64,000 bases of DNA from Caenorhabditis elegans (taxonomy: Eukaryota; Nematoda; Chromadorea; Rhabditida; Rhabditidae), in NCBI RefSeq assembly GCF_000002985.6, contig NC_003284.9, positions 2,356,001 through 2,420,000 on the forward strand, read 5' to 3'. Below, piece by piece: positions 12,679 to 24,729 of the stretch. A program made the translations under genes and the position numbers. Under the pieces are notes generated by a model. The model saw only the letters and a list, made by a program, of their open reading frames with translations, was not told where the DNA came from and did not search any database. Within the stretch, counting starts at the first letter, position 1; each line of letters opens with the position of its first letter.

Positions 12679-13020
12679 TCGATCCCCAACAGTCCCGCCC
12701 ACATTTGTCAACACACGGTTCTTACGACAGTTGTCCCTTCATCTCACTCTTCATTCATTTATTCCAGTGAGAGTCCCACACACGACTGGACTTCCATATC
12801 GAGCCACAGCTATCAACGAATTTGCTGGCAAGATGTAGGCAGTTCAGTTGTGCGTTTATGGAGACCAACATCCGGATTAATCCTCTATATTTTCCTCCCT
12901 TCACTGCCATGTTGTCTAAACGTGCCCCTGTGTGCTGTTGCCGAGCCCTTCGTTTCCATAGGGATTTTCGTTCATCCCTTGGAAAAATGAAGCCTGCTGG
13001 ACTATTCCTTCGTTGTAAGT
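12190..13020 (+). promoter_or_regulatory. GC-richer block with two exon-like starts, possible distal promoter or first exons
   Basis: This stretch is richer in GC than the flanking DNA and contains a CA repeat. Two ATGs are followed at short distance by good splice donors: ATG 12192 with TCAAG|GTAACC at 12247, and an ATG near 12988 with TTCGTT|GTAAGT near 13015. Joining the second to the acceptor at 19991 would keep the frame of the 479-aa gene (phase 1, extending its N terminus by about 11 codons). That is a one-in-three coincidence and the intron would be 7 kb. It may equally be regulatory DNA only. Confidence 0.3.
12635..12676. repeat. CA dinucleotide repeat
   Basis: About 21 uninterrupted AC units inside the GC-richer block. 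It produces a Thr-His run in one spurious open frame. Confidence 0.95.
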
Positions 13021-13029
13021 TTTTTTTTT

Positions 13030-16000
13030 AGACTACAAAGCAAAATGGTTCAAAAAACGTTCGGGCTTCCATCTCTTTCCCAGCCTACATCTCAACCTGG
13101 GCTGGCAAGAAATGGCAGTCTACACGTTTTTCAACCAAATGCTATGGCCTTTTTTTATTCTGAAACTTTGTAAAAATATTAGGGAAAAATCGTTTATTCA
13201 AATATAAAAATCAAAAGGAAGCCGAACCGTTATCAGTCACAATTCCATATACATTCAACAATAAACATTTGTGAGTCAATACTCACAAAGAGAATCAATA
13301 AATTGTTATGTCCAAGCAAACCGTCACCATTGTTGCCTTTTTGAACCGTGTGCAAAACGAATTTTTCAATGTACAATGTATCGATTTTTTCATTTTTTCG
13401 GACAGGTTAATGTGCATGACGTGAAACAAAAGAAAAACTATGACACAAAGTGGTGTCTCTGAGAACTGTGCAGGTGTGGTGTCTTACACAAAACTGATGA
13501 CTGTACAAATGTTAGTGCAAATACGTAAAAAGTGCAGCTCAGCGGGAAGGTGAGAAAACCGATCGCACTTAAGAATAACCATTCAGATTACAATAATATG
13601 GTGGGGTTTTGTAGTGCAAGTGGTGATCTATGACAATTTGTGAAAATCTATGTATCGGGTAAGAACTTGTGTAGAATATCTGCCCAAAAATGTTAATCTT
13701 TTTGAACATTTCGAGGGCCCTTTTTATCCATATTAGGCTCAAGATTAGTGTTTTGTTTAAGCCTAAAAATACAAATCAATTTGAAATTTCAATTAGATAG
13801 TCATTTTAAAAATAATTTTTTATAGATTTTTTGGCCCAGAAAATAAGTTTCTGTTTTTAAAATTTTGTTTGAACATCTACCTGAGCATTACTGAAATATT
13901 CAATTAACTCGAGATGCTGAAAAGTGCCGGTGCGCGTAATTTTTTTGTATTCATTGAATTCTGCCATTTTGAATCATCAATTGAACGTAGACGACGATAT
14001 CAGAAAATTACAAAAATTCTCCAAAAACTGTTGACCATAATTGAAAATCAGATTGGTAATTCCGTCTTGGCATGTTCATACCACCAGTCAGAAAAGTGTC
14101 ACTAGAGAAAGTGAAAAATGAAACACATTTATCCTCATTTTTCGAGATTTTTGTTCGCAGACTGTCGCCAGTTGAATGATTGGCAAAAGATCTGATGCAC
14201 TTGAGAAAAAAAATTGGAAAATTAAAAAAAAAATGGTGGCAACTATTTGTAATATGTTGGGGTAAAGGCCACGTGATAGTATTTTCAATTATGAATCGTT
14301 TTCCTGCAAGTTAGGATACACTGGTTTTTTGTGACTTCATAAAATAATTGTAATATGCGAGAACTTCAGGTTCTGAGCCTGAACTGTTTTGTACCACTTT
14401 TGCAAAATGGTTTTTTTCTGATAACCAGTCACCAAAATGTAACTTTTTTTTAGCCAAATAAAAGTTACATTTTGTGCCCCAAAGACCATTAATGTACTTA
14501 AATCAACGGATAAACGCCCAATCAATGACCACAATATTTATTAAAAAGTGATAAACAAATAAACAATTAGGTTCCAGACGTTGCAACACCGAGAAGTTGG
14601 AAAAATTTTGATTTTAGCTGAAAATGGGCCTTATTTTGCCGAACTTTGAATTGCCATAACTTTTTTTTTGGTAGGTTTGGACCGATTTGGGTCTAAAAAA
14701 GCAAAGTCTCAAATTTCAGTACTCCACCTTCAATTGTTCCTTTAATATTTGGAATCAATCCAAATGTTCACCGCTTTAAACGAAAACGGTCAGCACACCC
14801 GTATCAGTGTCTTACTTTCATACAAAACGTGGTACCAGCCTATTGATGCAATAATTCTTATCAGTGAAAATTTACTTGATAACTAAAATTATTAGTTTTG
14901 ATTATACTTGGATTTCAACGAAAAACGGAACAGAGTACTTGGTTTTCTGGATAATAACTAGAAATGTGGAATGGTTTTCACAATTAACTGACTATTAAAG
15001 CAGCAAAAATAGTTCATTGTAGCTTTGATTTTCAAGTGAGCTAAACTATTGCAACAAACTTAAATATACATACGTTTTGAATCACATCAAAATACAGATA
15101 AGAGCATATATAATTTGGGGGAAAGCCTTTCAAAAGTCCTATTGTAATCCGGATAATCAAAATGAGCTGATGTCGTGTATGGGATTTAAAAAAATTAGAT
15201 TGGGACTAAAATATGCAGCCAGAATTTTAAATTCAAATTGTTTTTATGCTCTATTATGATAACACGATAATGATGACAATTAGTTAAACGAAACAAAACG
15301 CGCTCTGTACGAATTGCACTTTGGGCATTAAATTTTCATGTCAAAAACTGATCAAAATGAATAACCCGAAGATGAAGGAAATAAAGTTGTATTTATGTTC
15401 TAGCTAAACTCACAATTTGTGGCAGGGTTTCAAAACTTGCACAAGTAAAGGTGCTTTTGGTTTTTGTTTTCACGTTTTGAATTACGTAGTGTATTGAGTT
15501 CTCAATGGATCTTTTTATGAGTCTAATTATTTTCAAAATTGCAATGTTGTGATATTTTGAAAACAACATTTTTGAAGTCTGTTTTTCTGGCATGAAAACA
15601 ATGATAACACGCAGATACCTCACATTTGAAACAGCTTTAATCATTGACTATCTGGATATATTAAAGAAGATAATTTTAATGAAACGTACTATTTACTTGC
15701 ATGTTTAAGCTCAGAAAAACACTACTCCTTATGTAAGACTAATATAGACAAGGGTGAAATTTTCAAAATGGTTAGCATTTTTGAGGCAGATACACAAGTA
15801 CCAGAAATGACAATAAAACAAGTATAAATATATCACTAAAATGTTTTTAAGCGGAATAAAGACAACATGGCTGGAAACATCGCCTGCATACCCTGGAAGC
15901 CCTAACTAAACTTAATTTAATCCTACCGCCTATTACATTTCCTTCTCAAAAATTTCTTATAATCTGATTTAACATATCCTTTCCACAGTTTTTGACTCAT

Positions 16001-16349
16001 ATATTCAAAATATGTATAATAATAATAATAATAGTAAAGTTTATGCATGCGTATTGTTTATTCCAGTAGTGATATATGATTCCAAACACCAATATCAAAT
16101 TCATACACTAGAAACGAATACCAGCCATCAACCTCATTGATTTGGTTGTTCAATCCAGAGGTCTCACACACCGATTTTACGCTACCTTCTGTGGTCACGC
16201 CCTTTTTTAGTATAAAAAGCTGCCAACGCAAAAAAGAAAATCATTTACTAAACGCCGACCTTCTCCCCACAATGTGCGCCGGTGTCTCTCTGCACACTCC
16301 ACATTCTCTGCTGGTAAATTGACTGCGGCGGTGGCGACCATGTATCTTA
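13030..16349. other. Gene-poor AT-rich spacer
   Basis: I found no gene I can support. There are scattered 60-85-codon frames: 13914-14105 (+), which starts at a true ATG, and 15393-15644 (-), which also has an ATG and ends near an ATT|GTGAGT donor. Neither has a recognisable product or partner exon. A half TIR element occupies 14575-14745. Near 16210 a TATAAAAAG box precedes an ATG (about 16271) and a CTG|GTAAAT donor-like site, a possible isolated first exon with no downstream partner that I could find. Confidence 0.4.
14575..14745. mobile_element. Right half of AAGGTGGRGTAC-family TIR element
   Basis: The right end reads GGGTCTAAAAAAGCAAAGTC then TTTCAGTACTCCACCTTCAA, matching the right terminus of the 10493-10870 element. 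The matching left end is absent, so the copy is truncated. Confidence 0.7.
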
Positions 16350-18243
16350 TCATATCGAATCAGTTTTGCTCCTCAGTTGGGCAACATACTGCCTCTCAAT
16401 GTACACCACCATTCGATTGATAATATTATTCAATGCGGTTTTTTTTTCTACTTTCTTGTTGCTTTGAAGAATTGCAGTCGGTTGCAAGCTTAAATACAAA
16501 TCCGAATTGTTATTAAAGCTACCAACCGGCTTCAAGTCTGAAAGAGCAGTTGAAAAAAGGTAAGCCTGTTTAAATTTGTTAAAGAGTAAAAAAAAAACAA
16601 AATGGATTTTCGATTAACTGAAAATGTAACGGAAATGAGAAATTTGAAAATCAAATCACACGAAAATGTTCCTGCCAAAAATCGTATTCTGCCATTAACA
16701 GTTGTGTGGACAAAAAAACCTTGACCAATAATATTTTCAGATTCAAAGTACATATTTTGGACTCCGTGGAGCTTGTCAAATTTTCCAGAATATCCAATGT
16801 TTACAAAAATAGTAATTAAAACAACACAACCAAAGAGAAACCCATTTGAATACCGTACAGAAATGCTAGGTAGTTTTTGAAATTTCTCAAAAATGTTTCT
16901 ATTCAAAGGTGGAGTACTGAAACCTAAGACTTTGCTTTGTTAGACCAAAAAGGGCCCAAAACTACTAAGTTTCGTAATGAGACGCTCGGAAAATTTTTCA
17001 GAAAAAAAAGTAGGACGGCTCAAAGTTTTGAAAAAAGTTGCATATTTTCAGCTGAAATCTCAAATTTAGGCAACATTTATCTCCGCGAGTTGTGACTTTG
17101 AACTCGTATTAATCAATCACAGACGTAATGCTTTCAGCTACACTCATTTGGTTTTTTTTTTTCAATATTGGAAAACTCAAATTTATTGAAGTTATACATA
17201 TAAATGATGTGATTATTTAAAACATTTGAAACAAAATAGTAACTCTTTGTAAAATATCTGAAGATCACGAGTCGATGTCAGCTTTCAAAAGCAATGTGCT
17301 CCCCGCTTTTGGGCTATCAATAAAATACACGTAATCATTATTGTCAGACAAGTGTAAAAACTGACATGACAGAGAGCTTTTGATATTTAGAACAACGGGA
17401 ATATAGAAGGGTGAACAATCTCCAATTGGGTACTTGGTTGGCGCTCACAACTTTAGATGCCAACAGACTCACCAAACCATACTTCATTGAAATTTCAAAT
17501 TTGTTGAATCAAAAAATTTGTGAACAAAACTATTATTCCTGCATACGTTTTTATTTTTAAGCTGGAGAGTTACCAGTAAGAAAATTGTTGACAAAATCTT
17601 TTTATGTGCTGGTTAAATAACCAAATATGTCAAACTTTGAAAAATTCTTCGAACTGTGGAAAAAGAGACAATTACTCAGTTATTCGTAAACTTTGTAATT
17701 GAGCAAAAAACAAACAAGACTGGCAAACCGGACTGAATCGAACGTCCGGCGTCAAGTTTTGACAAAAATAATCATTCAACTTTTAAATAAAAATTGAGTA
17801 TGTAGGTTTTTCACGTCGCCCGAAAACTGTGTTTATGAGAAAAAATGTCCGCAATTTTTTCTACTCGACTGATGTGTTCAAACTTCCAACGTTTCACGTT
17901 CACGTTTCATTATTTTTTTAAAACCTAATGTTTTGTCAAAAACTTTGTTGGAAATATTTTTACGGATGGCAGAATGTCCTGCATCAAAATTAATATTGTT
18001 TTTTTTTTGTCGTCTATCAGTACTGTTAGAAATTATGGAAGTTTAAGTTATCAATTATTAATTTTCATCTGTCCGTAGTTTCAAAATTTTTTAAATAAAA
18101 GTTCAATAAAAAGTGCGTCAAAGAATCTTTTTTAAACATTTTGTCGAAAAACTTCGACTTCTAATACAAAACTGATGCCCTCGCGTTTAAGCAATTTTTA
18201 ACATACAAACCACTCAGATTGAAAATTCCACTTTCGAGAAACC
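16350..18243 (-). pseudogene. Decayed or fast-evolving minus-strand gene, unknown protein with one TM segment
   Basis: Several minus-strand segments look protein-coding and sit between good splice sites. The best pair is 16906-16660 joined to 16537-16350 (donor T|GTGATT, acceptor CTTTCAG), an open frame to TGA with a hydrophobic segment (FGCVVLITIFVNIGYS). Upstream, 17443-17269 is open and ends TC|GTGATC in the phase needed to join it. Further exon-like pieces (17653-17574, about 17900-17815, 18022-17925, 18243-18120) have acceptors such as TTCCACAG and TTTCTAACAG, but at least three contain in-frame stops or need frame changes. No start codon can be assigned. I read this as a gene losing its 5' part, with a half transposon in the intron before 16906. 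The family is unknown. Confidence 0.35.
16907..17100. mobile_element. Left half of AAGGTGGRGTAC-family TIR element
   Basis: It begins AAGGTGGAGTACTGAAACC followed by GACTTTGCTTTGTTAGACC, like the left end of 10493-10870, and fades out by about 17100. Its terminus abuts the exon-like frame 16906-16660. Read on the minus strand the element end supplies GGTTTCAG, a perfect splice acceptor. Confidence 0.7.
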
Positions 18244-18799
18244 CTGAAAAACTAAAAAAAAAAACGTGGCCCACGATAATATTTGTTCAATTACAATTGA
18301 GTCTAACGTATTGAATTTGAATAGTTTATGTCTTTGAAAAATAAGTTTAGACAATGCCCTTATTGTATTCTAGTATTGTATTTTAGACTTGAAAAATCCG
18401 CAAGTAAACAGACCAAAGCTTAAAATAAGTGAGATTGGGCAGGCGCCACAAAAAAGTGGTTCCAAGTTAGGGCACAACGGGTGGTTAAAAAATTTGAATT
18501 TAACGTCTCTCAAAAAAATTATGGATTTTAGCCAATTACTTGTCGCCACCATTTTCTTGATATTTATGAAAAATGAAAATTTTGAACAAATACGAATAAT
18601 TGTCCTTTACTGATCTCCAATACGTCGTTCAACAGGATAATCATCCGATTTCATATAAATAAATTAATTATTTTCTTCTTCCGTCTCCCGTTTTGACCTC
18701 AACAAAATCGCTTAGAATAGAGATGCACTATCCCAAAATCAATAATGATCTACCTGCTCTCTTCGATTGAATACCATGTAAATAGCAGACATACATTTT

Positions 18800-19048
18800 A
18801 AAAAGGATTAAAGGACGATCCGTTCTTCAAGTGCTATGCACTGCGGATCTGGGATTCAGGTACACTGCCTGGTGGTGATCCCTCTGGGCTGTAATTTAAG
18901 CCACGTCCTAGCCGGGGACTGTGGCCGATAATCCAGTCGTGGATTGCTCCACTTCCCAATAGAGGCTGGGTGAACCTAGGGGGTGAGGCCGGACTCGTGA
19001 CCTCCAGACTGCTAGCGGCCACCACTACCGACTGAGCTATCTGCCCCC
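18800..19048 (-). mobile_element. tRNA-derived SINE flanked by a 19-bp direct repeat
   Basis: On the minus strand the head (from 19048) reads GGGGGCAGATAGCTCAGTCGG, a Pol III A-box, and further on GGTCACGAGTCCGGCC, a B-box-like T-arm. Unlike a tRNA the unit continues with a non-tRNA body containing AGCAATCCACGACTGGATT, which is shared with the copy at 60041-60290. The sequence AATAGCAGACATACATTTT occurs at 18781-18799 and again at about 19073-19091, bracketing the insertion as expected of LINE-mediated target-site duplication. It is not a functional tRNA. Confidence 0.8.
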
Positions 19049-19996
19049 GAATAATTTTATTCTTTGAAAAAAAATAGCAGACATACATTTTCCCTAATTC
19101 AACCCCTTGCCCTCTTGCCATTCTCCAAACGTGACGAGACCATCTGCCGCGCTGAGACACCGCAGTGTTCCTCGTCGCACGTTTGTCTCGTTTCTTAGAC
19201 TCTCCACTCTCTTGCGTGTACTCTCGCACATTGTCTCCTTATCCGGTCAGTTTTTTGAATGGTTCGAAGAGCCTCAAATCATTCCTTTATCTCACGTATT
19301 TACATGTAGATTTTCTTTATTTTCTCACCGCATTTATTCATAATTTTCAATACTTCTCAGAGCATTCTCGGCGCAACAAATCATTCTTTTTGCTCAGTCC
19401 CAAATACCTTTTCTTTTCTTTTTATCTCCTTGTTGCTGCGTCTCCGTATCTCTAACAACATTTTCGATTTCCCTAGCAATGTCGTTACTTTCTCGTAATT
19501 TCTCACTTTTCTCGTAATTTCTCACTTTCTTTCTCGCCGGACAAAAAATGTATACGAGTTCTCGCCCTTATTTTGAAAAACATCTAATAGAGACATACGA
19601 GAGTGATGAGTATCAGCGATATGTTAAATGGCATAGTCTGTCGCGGACCAGAACAAGCAGAAGTAATGAAAATATCATTTAAATTTAGAGGCATAAAATT
19701 CTGAATATTTTTTTAAACAGATAAAAAAATTCTCCAATTTTCAGAAAAATCTACATTTTGATGTTCTTATGAAAGACGATGCAAATTATTATTCAAGCTA
19801 ATTCCTTCAAATCGTCCGTAAAAACTTACTGATTTTACCATTAGTTACCAAATGCACTGGTTTTTTTAACTCCTCAATTGAGTTGCCAAAATTATGAGCG
19901 ATAGATGTTACTTTTTTTTTAGCTACTTGCTCCGATTGTTTTTCCTCTTTCTGTATCCTTAAATATACTTTGAAATACTTACCTGTTTCAGTTACA

Positions 19997-22652
19997 ATGA
20001 CGGATATGGAAAGTCAATTCGAAATTATCCGAACCGAAATCGTAAGTTCATTTTTTGCTTTTTTTCTACAATTACAATCCTATTTTCAGACTCTCGGAAA
20101 TCTCACGGGATCCCTGCACACATTGCACCAAAACGTGAAGCTACAGATCTTCAGTGACGATCTCTGTCAGGCTTTTGACTCGTTCCTGATTTTCTTCCAC
20201 AGAAGCGTATCGAGTTATATGGACAAATTAAAGTCACAAACTAACGACGATGACGACGACGTTGCTGATAGACTTTCGGCAGCGGAAGCTCACGTTTCGC
20301 TTCATTTGGGCAGATTTGTGGTAGGTCGTTTCACTTTTTAGTTTGTAGAAACTAAATATGGTTCTAAAACTAATTTAAAACGGAGTTAGTTTAGCCACTT
20401 TGTCGAGTCGAATGACCAAATATCATAATTTAACAAAACAATTCTGAAAGGCCCAGTTTTGCCACTGTTTTGGAATCGGACAAATTAATATATTTTTCGA
20501 ATTAAGTTTCAAATATTAATATTTAAAAATGTAAAGATTCCAACATGACTTCTCTATAGTTTTCTCAACAAGTGGTAAAATCTCAGTTATTGCCAGTTTT
20601 TAAATCGAAACGCAAATTTTCAAACAATTTTCGGAAATTTTTACTATGATATTTGGCTTATGTTATCATAACTCCTCTGTTAAGAAGAACGAAAGAAATA
20701 TATTTTGCAGGCCGAGATTCCAACATTCGCCGACGGATGCGATGTGTCTGGATTTTGGCACAGTCTACTGGTCAAATTGATTAATGAGATGTTTGGATTC
20801 TCTCACAAGACTTTTGGTATTTTAGAAAACCATTTTGCACAGCTATATCACAGTTTTTTTGCAGATCCAGCAGCAAAAGTCAAAAACAAGAATGCAATCA
20901 GTGCACTGTTTGAGGAATTTTTGGCAGCTGAAAAACCAGATAGATCCACTGCGTACGAATATATCTGCGTTATGTACATCAAATACCTTCAACAAATGAA
21001 TCTGCATGCGGAGTTGGAGTTGTTCGCAGCAGAGGTTTGGAAGAGTTATATGGATGTACCAATATATAAAGTTTTCAGAAAATTGCTCACCCCCACGAGT
21101 ACCAACAAGAAGGCAGTTCTTATTGGAAAGAAGAATGTCTTGCACTTCTGAAGGCTGCGGATAAGTGCACAAATAACCGTCTGAGAAACAACTTGCTCAC
21201 AATCGGAAAACGTCTCTTCAACAACACTACTGCCAACATCTCCAAGCAAACTGAGGCGTTCTTTGCTATCCTCACTTACATCGATCTCTGTGACAATCCA
21301 GTCACCGCGGAAGTCTGGACCGGTTTGAGAAAAATTTGCAAAAGAGTCATTGAGCATGGAAATGAGGTGTTGTTCTTTGCAAACAACGAGAACTTTGACG
21401 AGAACTTGAAGAGTGCTCTGAAAGTTTTTGGTGAGGTTGAGGTAAGATTTTCATATTATGAAAGTTTTGTCTAAATACATTCATCATGATACAAAACGAC
21501 CACAAAATTTTAGACTTTCTCAAATTTTCTATCAAAGCTTTTAAGGAAATCCAGAGCAAGGTCGCATTTTCCGACCTCTAGAATATTTTGACACTAAAGT
21601 GTGAAAATGGTAGAAAAACAGTTGTTTGGGTCGATAAATTTTCAAAATGTTTTACTATAATATCTGATCCTTTTGGCACCGTGGCACAGCTCAACCTTTG
21701 AATAAGTTTGGGGGCTCTGAAATATGTCAAAAAATGTACTGGAAAAATTCATATTGATTTTACAGAATCCTATTCGGCAAACAATTTCAATAATTTCAGT
21801 TGACACTCAATAGACGAATTGGAATGATCCAAAAATTGGAGAGAAGCGATCCACAAGATGGACATCAAATGGACTCTGCATTTTTCATTGATTATGGATA
21901 TTATTATGTGATGAGAGCCTCCATTTTCCAGAGCGCTAAATTCATTGTTGGTGAGCAAGAAGGTAAGTCGAAATCAGGCGCTTGTGCACCGTACATCGTA
22001 TTCAATTTCAGCCAAAGAGCAAACAGCGTTGGACATCAAGCAGGCGTCGGACTATTCTTATCACTATACAAATGTTCAAATCGCTATCAATGACGTTCTT
22101 GAATTGATTACTTCAAATTTTGAAAATTTGAGTGAAACAAGCTTGGTTGAAATGGGAATCTATCAGTATCTGGAGTCGGTAAGGAATACTTTAGGGCGGC
22201 GATAAGTCCTAAGCCAAAATTCATAAATTTTTCTTGTGTCGGTATTTTCTAAAAGTTTTGACCATCACTAGTATCCTAGCTCGCCATTTTTTGGAGGCTT
22301 CTATTTGATCTTGCTTGCTAACAAGTTTTTTCCTAAATTCTTTATTGACAGAAGCTTTTAATTCGGGGCGCTGAAAAGTTGTTAAAATTACCGTAAAATG
22401 GAATATGTACGAACTCAACTTTGTACTTAACTTTCAAAAAATTTATTCTATTTTCAGATTATTGACGCATGCTTTGACAATAGAAGAACAAAGGACCAGC
22501 AAACTATTTTCGACAAGGCTAACCAGCTTCTGAGCAAAACTAGTGAGATGTTGGGAAAGCACAGTAACTCATCCGAGCCTGTAACAAGTGCAATGGACGC
22601 TTCAGGACCCTCTCCTGACGAACATCTTGCAGACGATAACATGGATGACTAG
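19997..22652 (+). CDS. Unrecognised 479-aa protein, acidic patches, helical
   Basis: Exons: 19997-20041, 20090-20320, 20711-20816, 20865-21034, 21079-21441, 21800-21962, 22012-22178, 22458-22652. All phases agree and give 479 aa. The first ATG lies 5 nt after TTTCAG (19986-19991), typical of trans-splicing. The 48-nt intron 20817-20864 is a multiple of three and open, so retention would simply add 16 residues. There is no signal peptide or membrane segment. The protein is mostly predicted helix with a DDDDD patch near residue 70, and ends in an acidic Ser/Asp-rich tail (DDNMDD). A central region with repeated helix pairs could be an alpha-solenoid. I do not recognise the family, and the function is unknown. 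AATAAA lies at 23040. Confidence 0.85.
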
Positions 22653-23245
22653 TTGATAGAAAGCCAATGCATTCGTTCGACATCACCATTTGATTCACCA
22701 GTTTTCACATTTTTTTGTTATAGATTTCCAACTATGAGTCGTTTTGTTAAAAGGAGCATTTACAATAATGTTTCCTTTTCATGTTTTTGTGCATGCATTC
22801 CTGAATACTCTTTTTTATTGATTCCCTTGGTATTTCTGCATCTCATCCGTTACTTTTTGAAACAATACCTGTTTTCAAAGTTTTACCCTCCCTCAATCAC
22901 ACCTGTTTTGAAGTTCTTTCATAACTTTTGTGCGCCAACATTTCATGGATGTTTTTTTATGTTACTTTCATCTCGAGAATGTTTTTTCTCCATTTCAAGA
23001 ATCTCGGTCTCACTTCTTCCCACCCGTTTTTCATTTAGAAATAAATTTTAAATTTCTCCAGTTTGCTTCTAAATATTTAATTGTTTTGATTTTTGGTTCT
23101 CTGAATGCACAAATTCATCAGGTTCTGTAGGTATAATTATGAAACCGCTTTGAGCAAGAAACCAACTTAAAAGGAAGTGTCGTTTGGAGCATCTCCAGGT
23201 CCTGGCTATGTCTCGGCTATGTCTCACTATCAGCTCAGACTGCCA

Positions 23246-24694
23246 GAGTCACTAATTTTAGTGAACTGCCAGAGTCACTAATTTTAGTGAACTGCCAGAG
23301 TCACTAATTTTAGTGAACTGCCAGAGTCACTAATTTTAGTGAACTACCAGAGTCACTATTTTTAGTGAACTGCCAGAGTCACTAATTTTAGTGAACTGCC
23401 AGAGTCACTAATTTTAGTGAACTGCCAGAGTCACTAATTTTAGTGAACTGCCAGAGTCACTAATTTTAGTGAACTGCCAGAGTCACTAATTTTAGTGAAC
23501 TGCCAGAGTCACTATTTTTAGTGAACTGCCAGAGTCACTAATTTTAGTGAACTGCCAGAGTCACTAATTTTAGTGAACTACCAGAGTTACTAATTTTAGT
23601 GAACTGCCAGAGTCACTAATTTTAGTGAACTGCCAGAGTCACTAATTTTAGTGAACTGCCAGAGTCACTAATTTTAGTGAACTGCCAGAGTCACTAATTT
23701 TAGTGAACTGCCAGAGTCACTAATTTTAGTGAACTACCAGAGTCACTATTTTTAGTGAACTGCCAGAGTCACTAATTTTAGTGAACTGCCAGAGTCACTA
23801 ATTTTAGTGAACTGCCAGAGTCACTAATTTTAGTGAACTGCCAGAGCCACTAATTTTAGTGAACTGCCAGAGTCACTAATTTTAGTGAACTGCCAGAGTC
23901 ACTATTTTTAGTGAACTGCCAGAGTCACTAATTTTAGTGAACTGCCAGAGTCACTAATTTTAGTGAACTACCAGAGTTACTAATTTTAGTGAACTGCCAG
24001 AGTCACTAATTTTAGTGAACTGCCAGAGTCACTAATTTTAGTGAACTGCCAGAGTCACTAATTTTAGTGAACTGCCAGAGTCACTAATTTTAGTGAACTG
24101 CCAGAGTCACTATTTTTAGTGAACTGCCAGAGTCACTAATTTTAGTGAACTGCCAGAGTCACTATTTTTAGTGAACTGCCAGAGTCACTATTTTTAGTGA
24201 ACTGCCAGAGTCACTAATTTTAGTGAACTGCCAGAGTCACTAATTTTAGTGAACTGCCAGAATTACTAATTTTAGTGAACTGCCAGAATTACTAATTTTA
24301 GTGAACTGCCAGAATTACTAATTTTAGTGAACTGCCAGAATTACTAATTTTAGTGAACTGCCAGAATTACTAATTTTAGTGAACTGCCAGAGTCACTATT
24401 TTTAGTGAACTACCAGAGTTACTATTTTTAGTGAACTGCCAGAGTCACTATTTTTAGTGAACTGCCAGAGTCACTAATTTTAGTGAACTGCCAGAGTCAC
24501 TAATTTTAGTGAACTGCCAGAATTACTAATTTTAGTGAACTGCCAGAATTACTAATTTTAGTGAACTGCCAGAATTACTAATTTTAGTGAACTGCCAGAA
24601 TTACTAATTTTAGTGAACTGCCAGAATTACTAATTTTAGTGAACTGCCAGAGTCACTATTTTTAGTGAACTACCAGAGTTACTATTTTTAGTGA
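23246..24694. repeat. 26-bp minisatellite, about 56 units, with higher-order structure
   Basis: The unit is ACTGCCAGAG + TCACTAATTTTAGTGA, and its second half is a near-palindrome able to form hairpins. Variants (AATTACT, TCACTATTTTT, CTACCAGAG) are not random. A marked pair of variants recurs exactly 390 bp (15 units) apart (23341/23731 and 23581/23971), and a block of five AATTACT units plus two marked units recurs 260 bp (10 units) apart (24411/24671). The array therefore grew by block duplication. It sits between the 479-aa gene and an orphan exon-like segment. Confidence 0.95.
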
Positions 24695-24729
24695 AAAAAA
24701 AATTATTATATTTTTCCTGGTTCTTACAG

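Noticed and set aside
12208-12990. 260-codon open frame, the longest in the window
   Set aside because: Composition is driven by pyrimidine-rich DNA and a CA repeat (Thr-His run); no domain, no good start context, and it crosses two better exon-like donors.
17735-17760. tRNA T-arm-like hairpin (CCGGAC loop GTTCGATTCA GTCCGG)
   Set aside because: Only one arm is present; no A-box or other stems around it.
22653-23051. 132-codon frame after the 479-aa gene
   Set aside because: It lies in the 3' UTR of that gene, ends at its AATAAA and is Phe/Ser-rich low complexity.
23246-24694. CRISPR-like regular repeat
   Set aside because: Units are contiguous with no unique spacers, in a nematode nuclear genome; it is a minisatellite.
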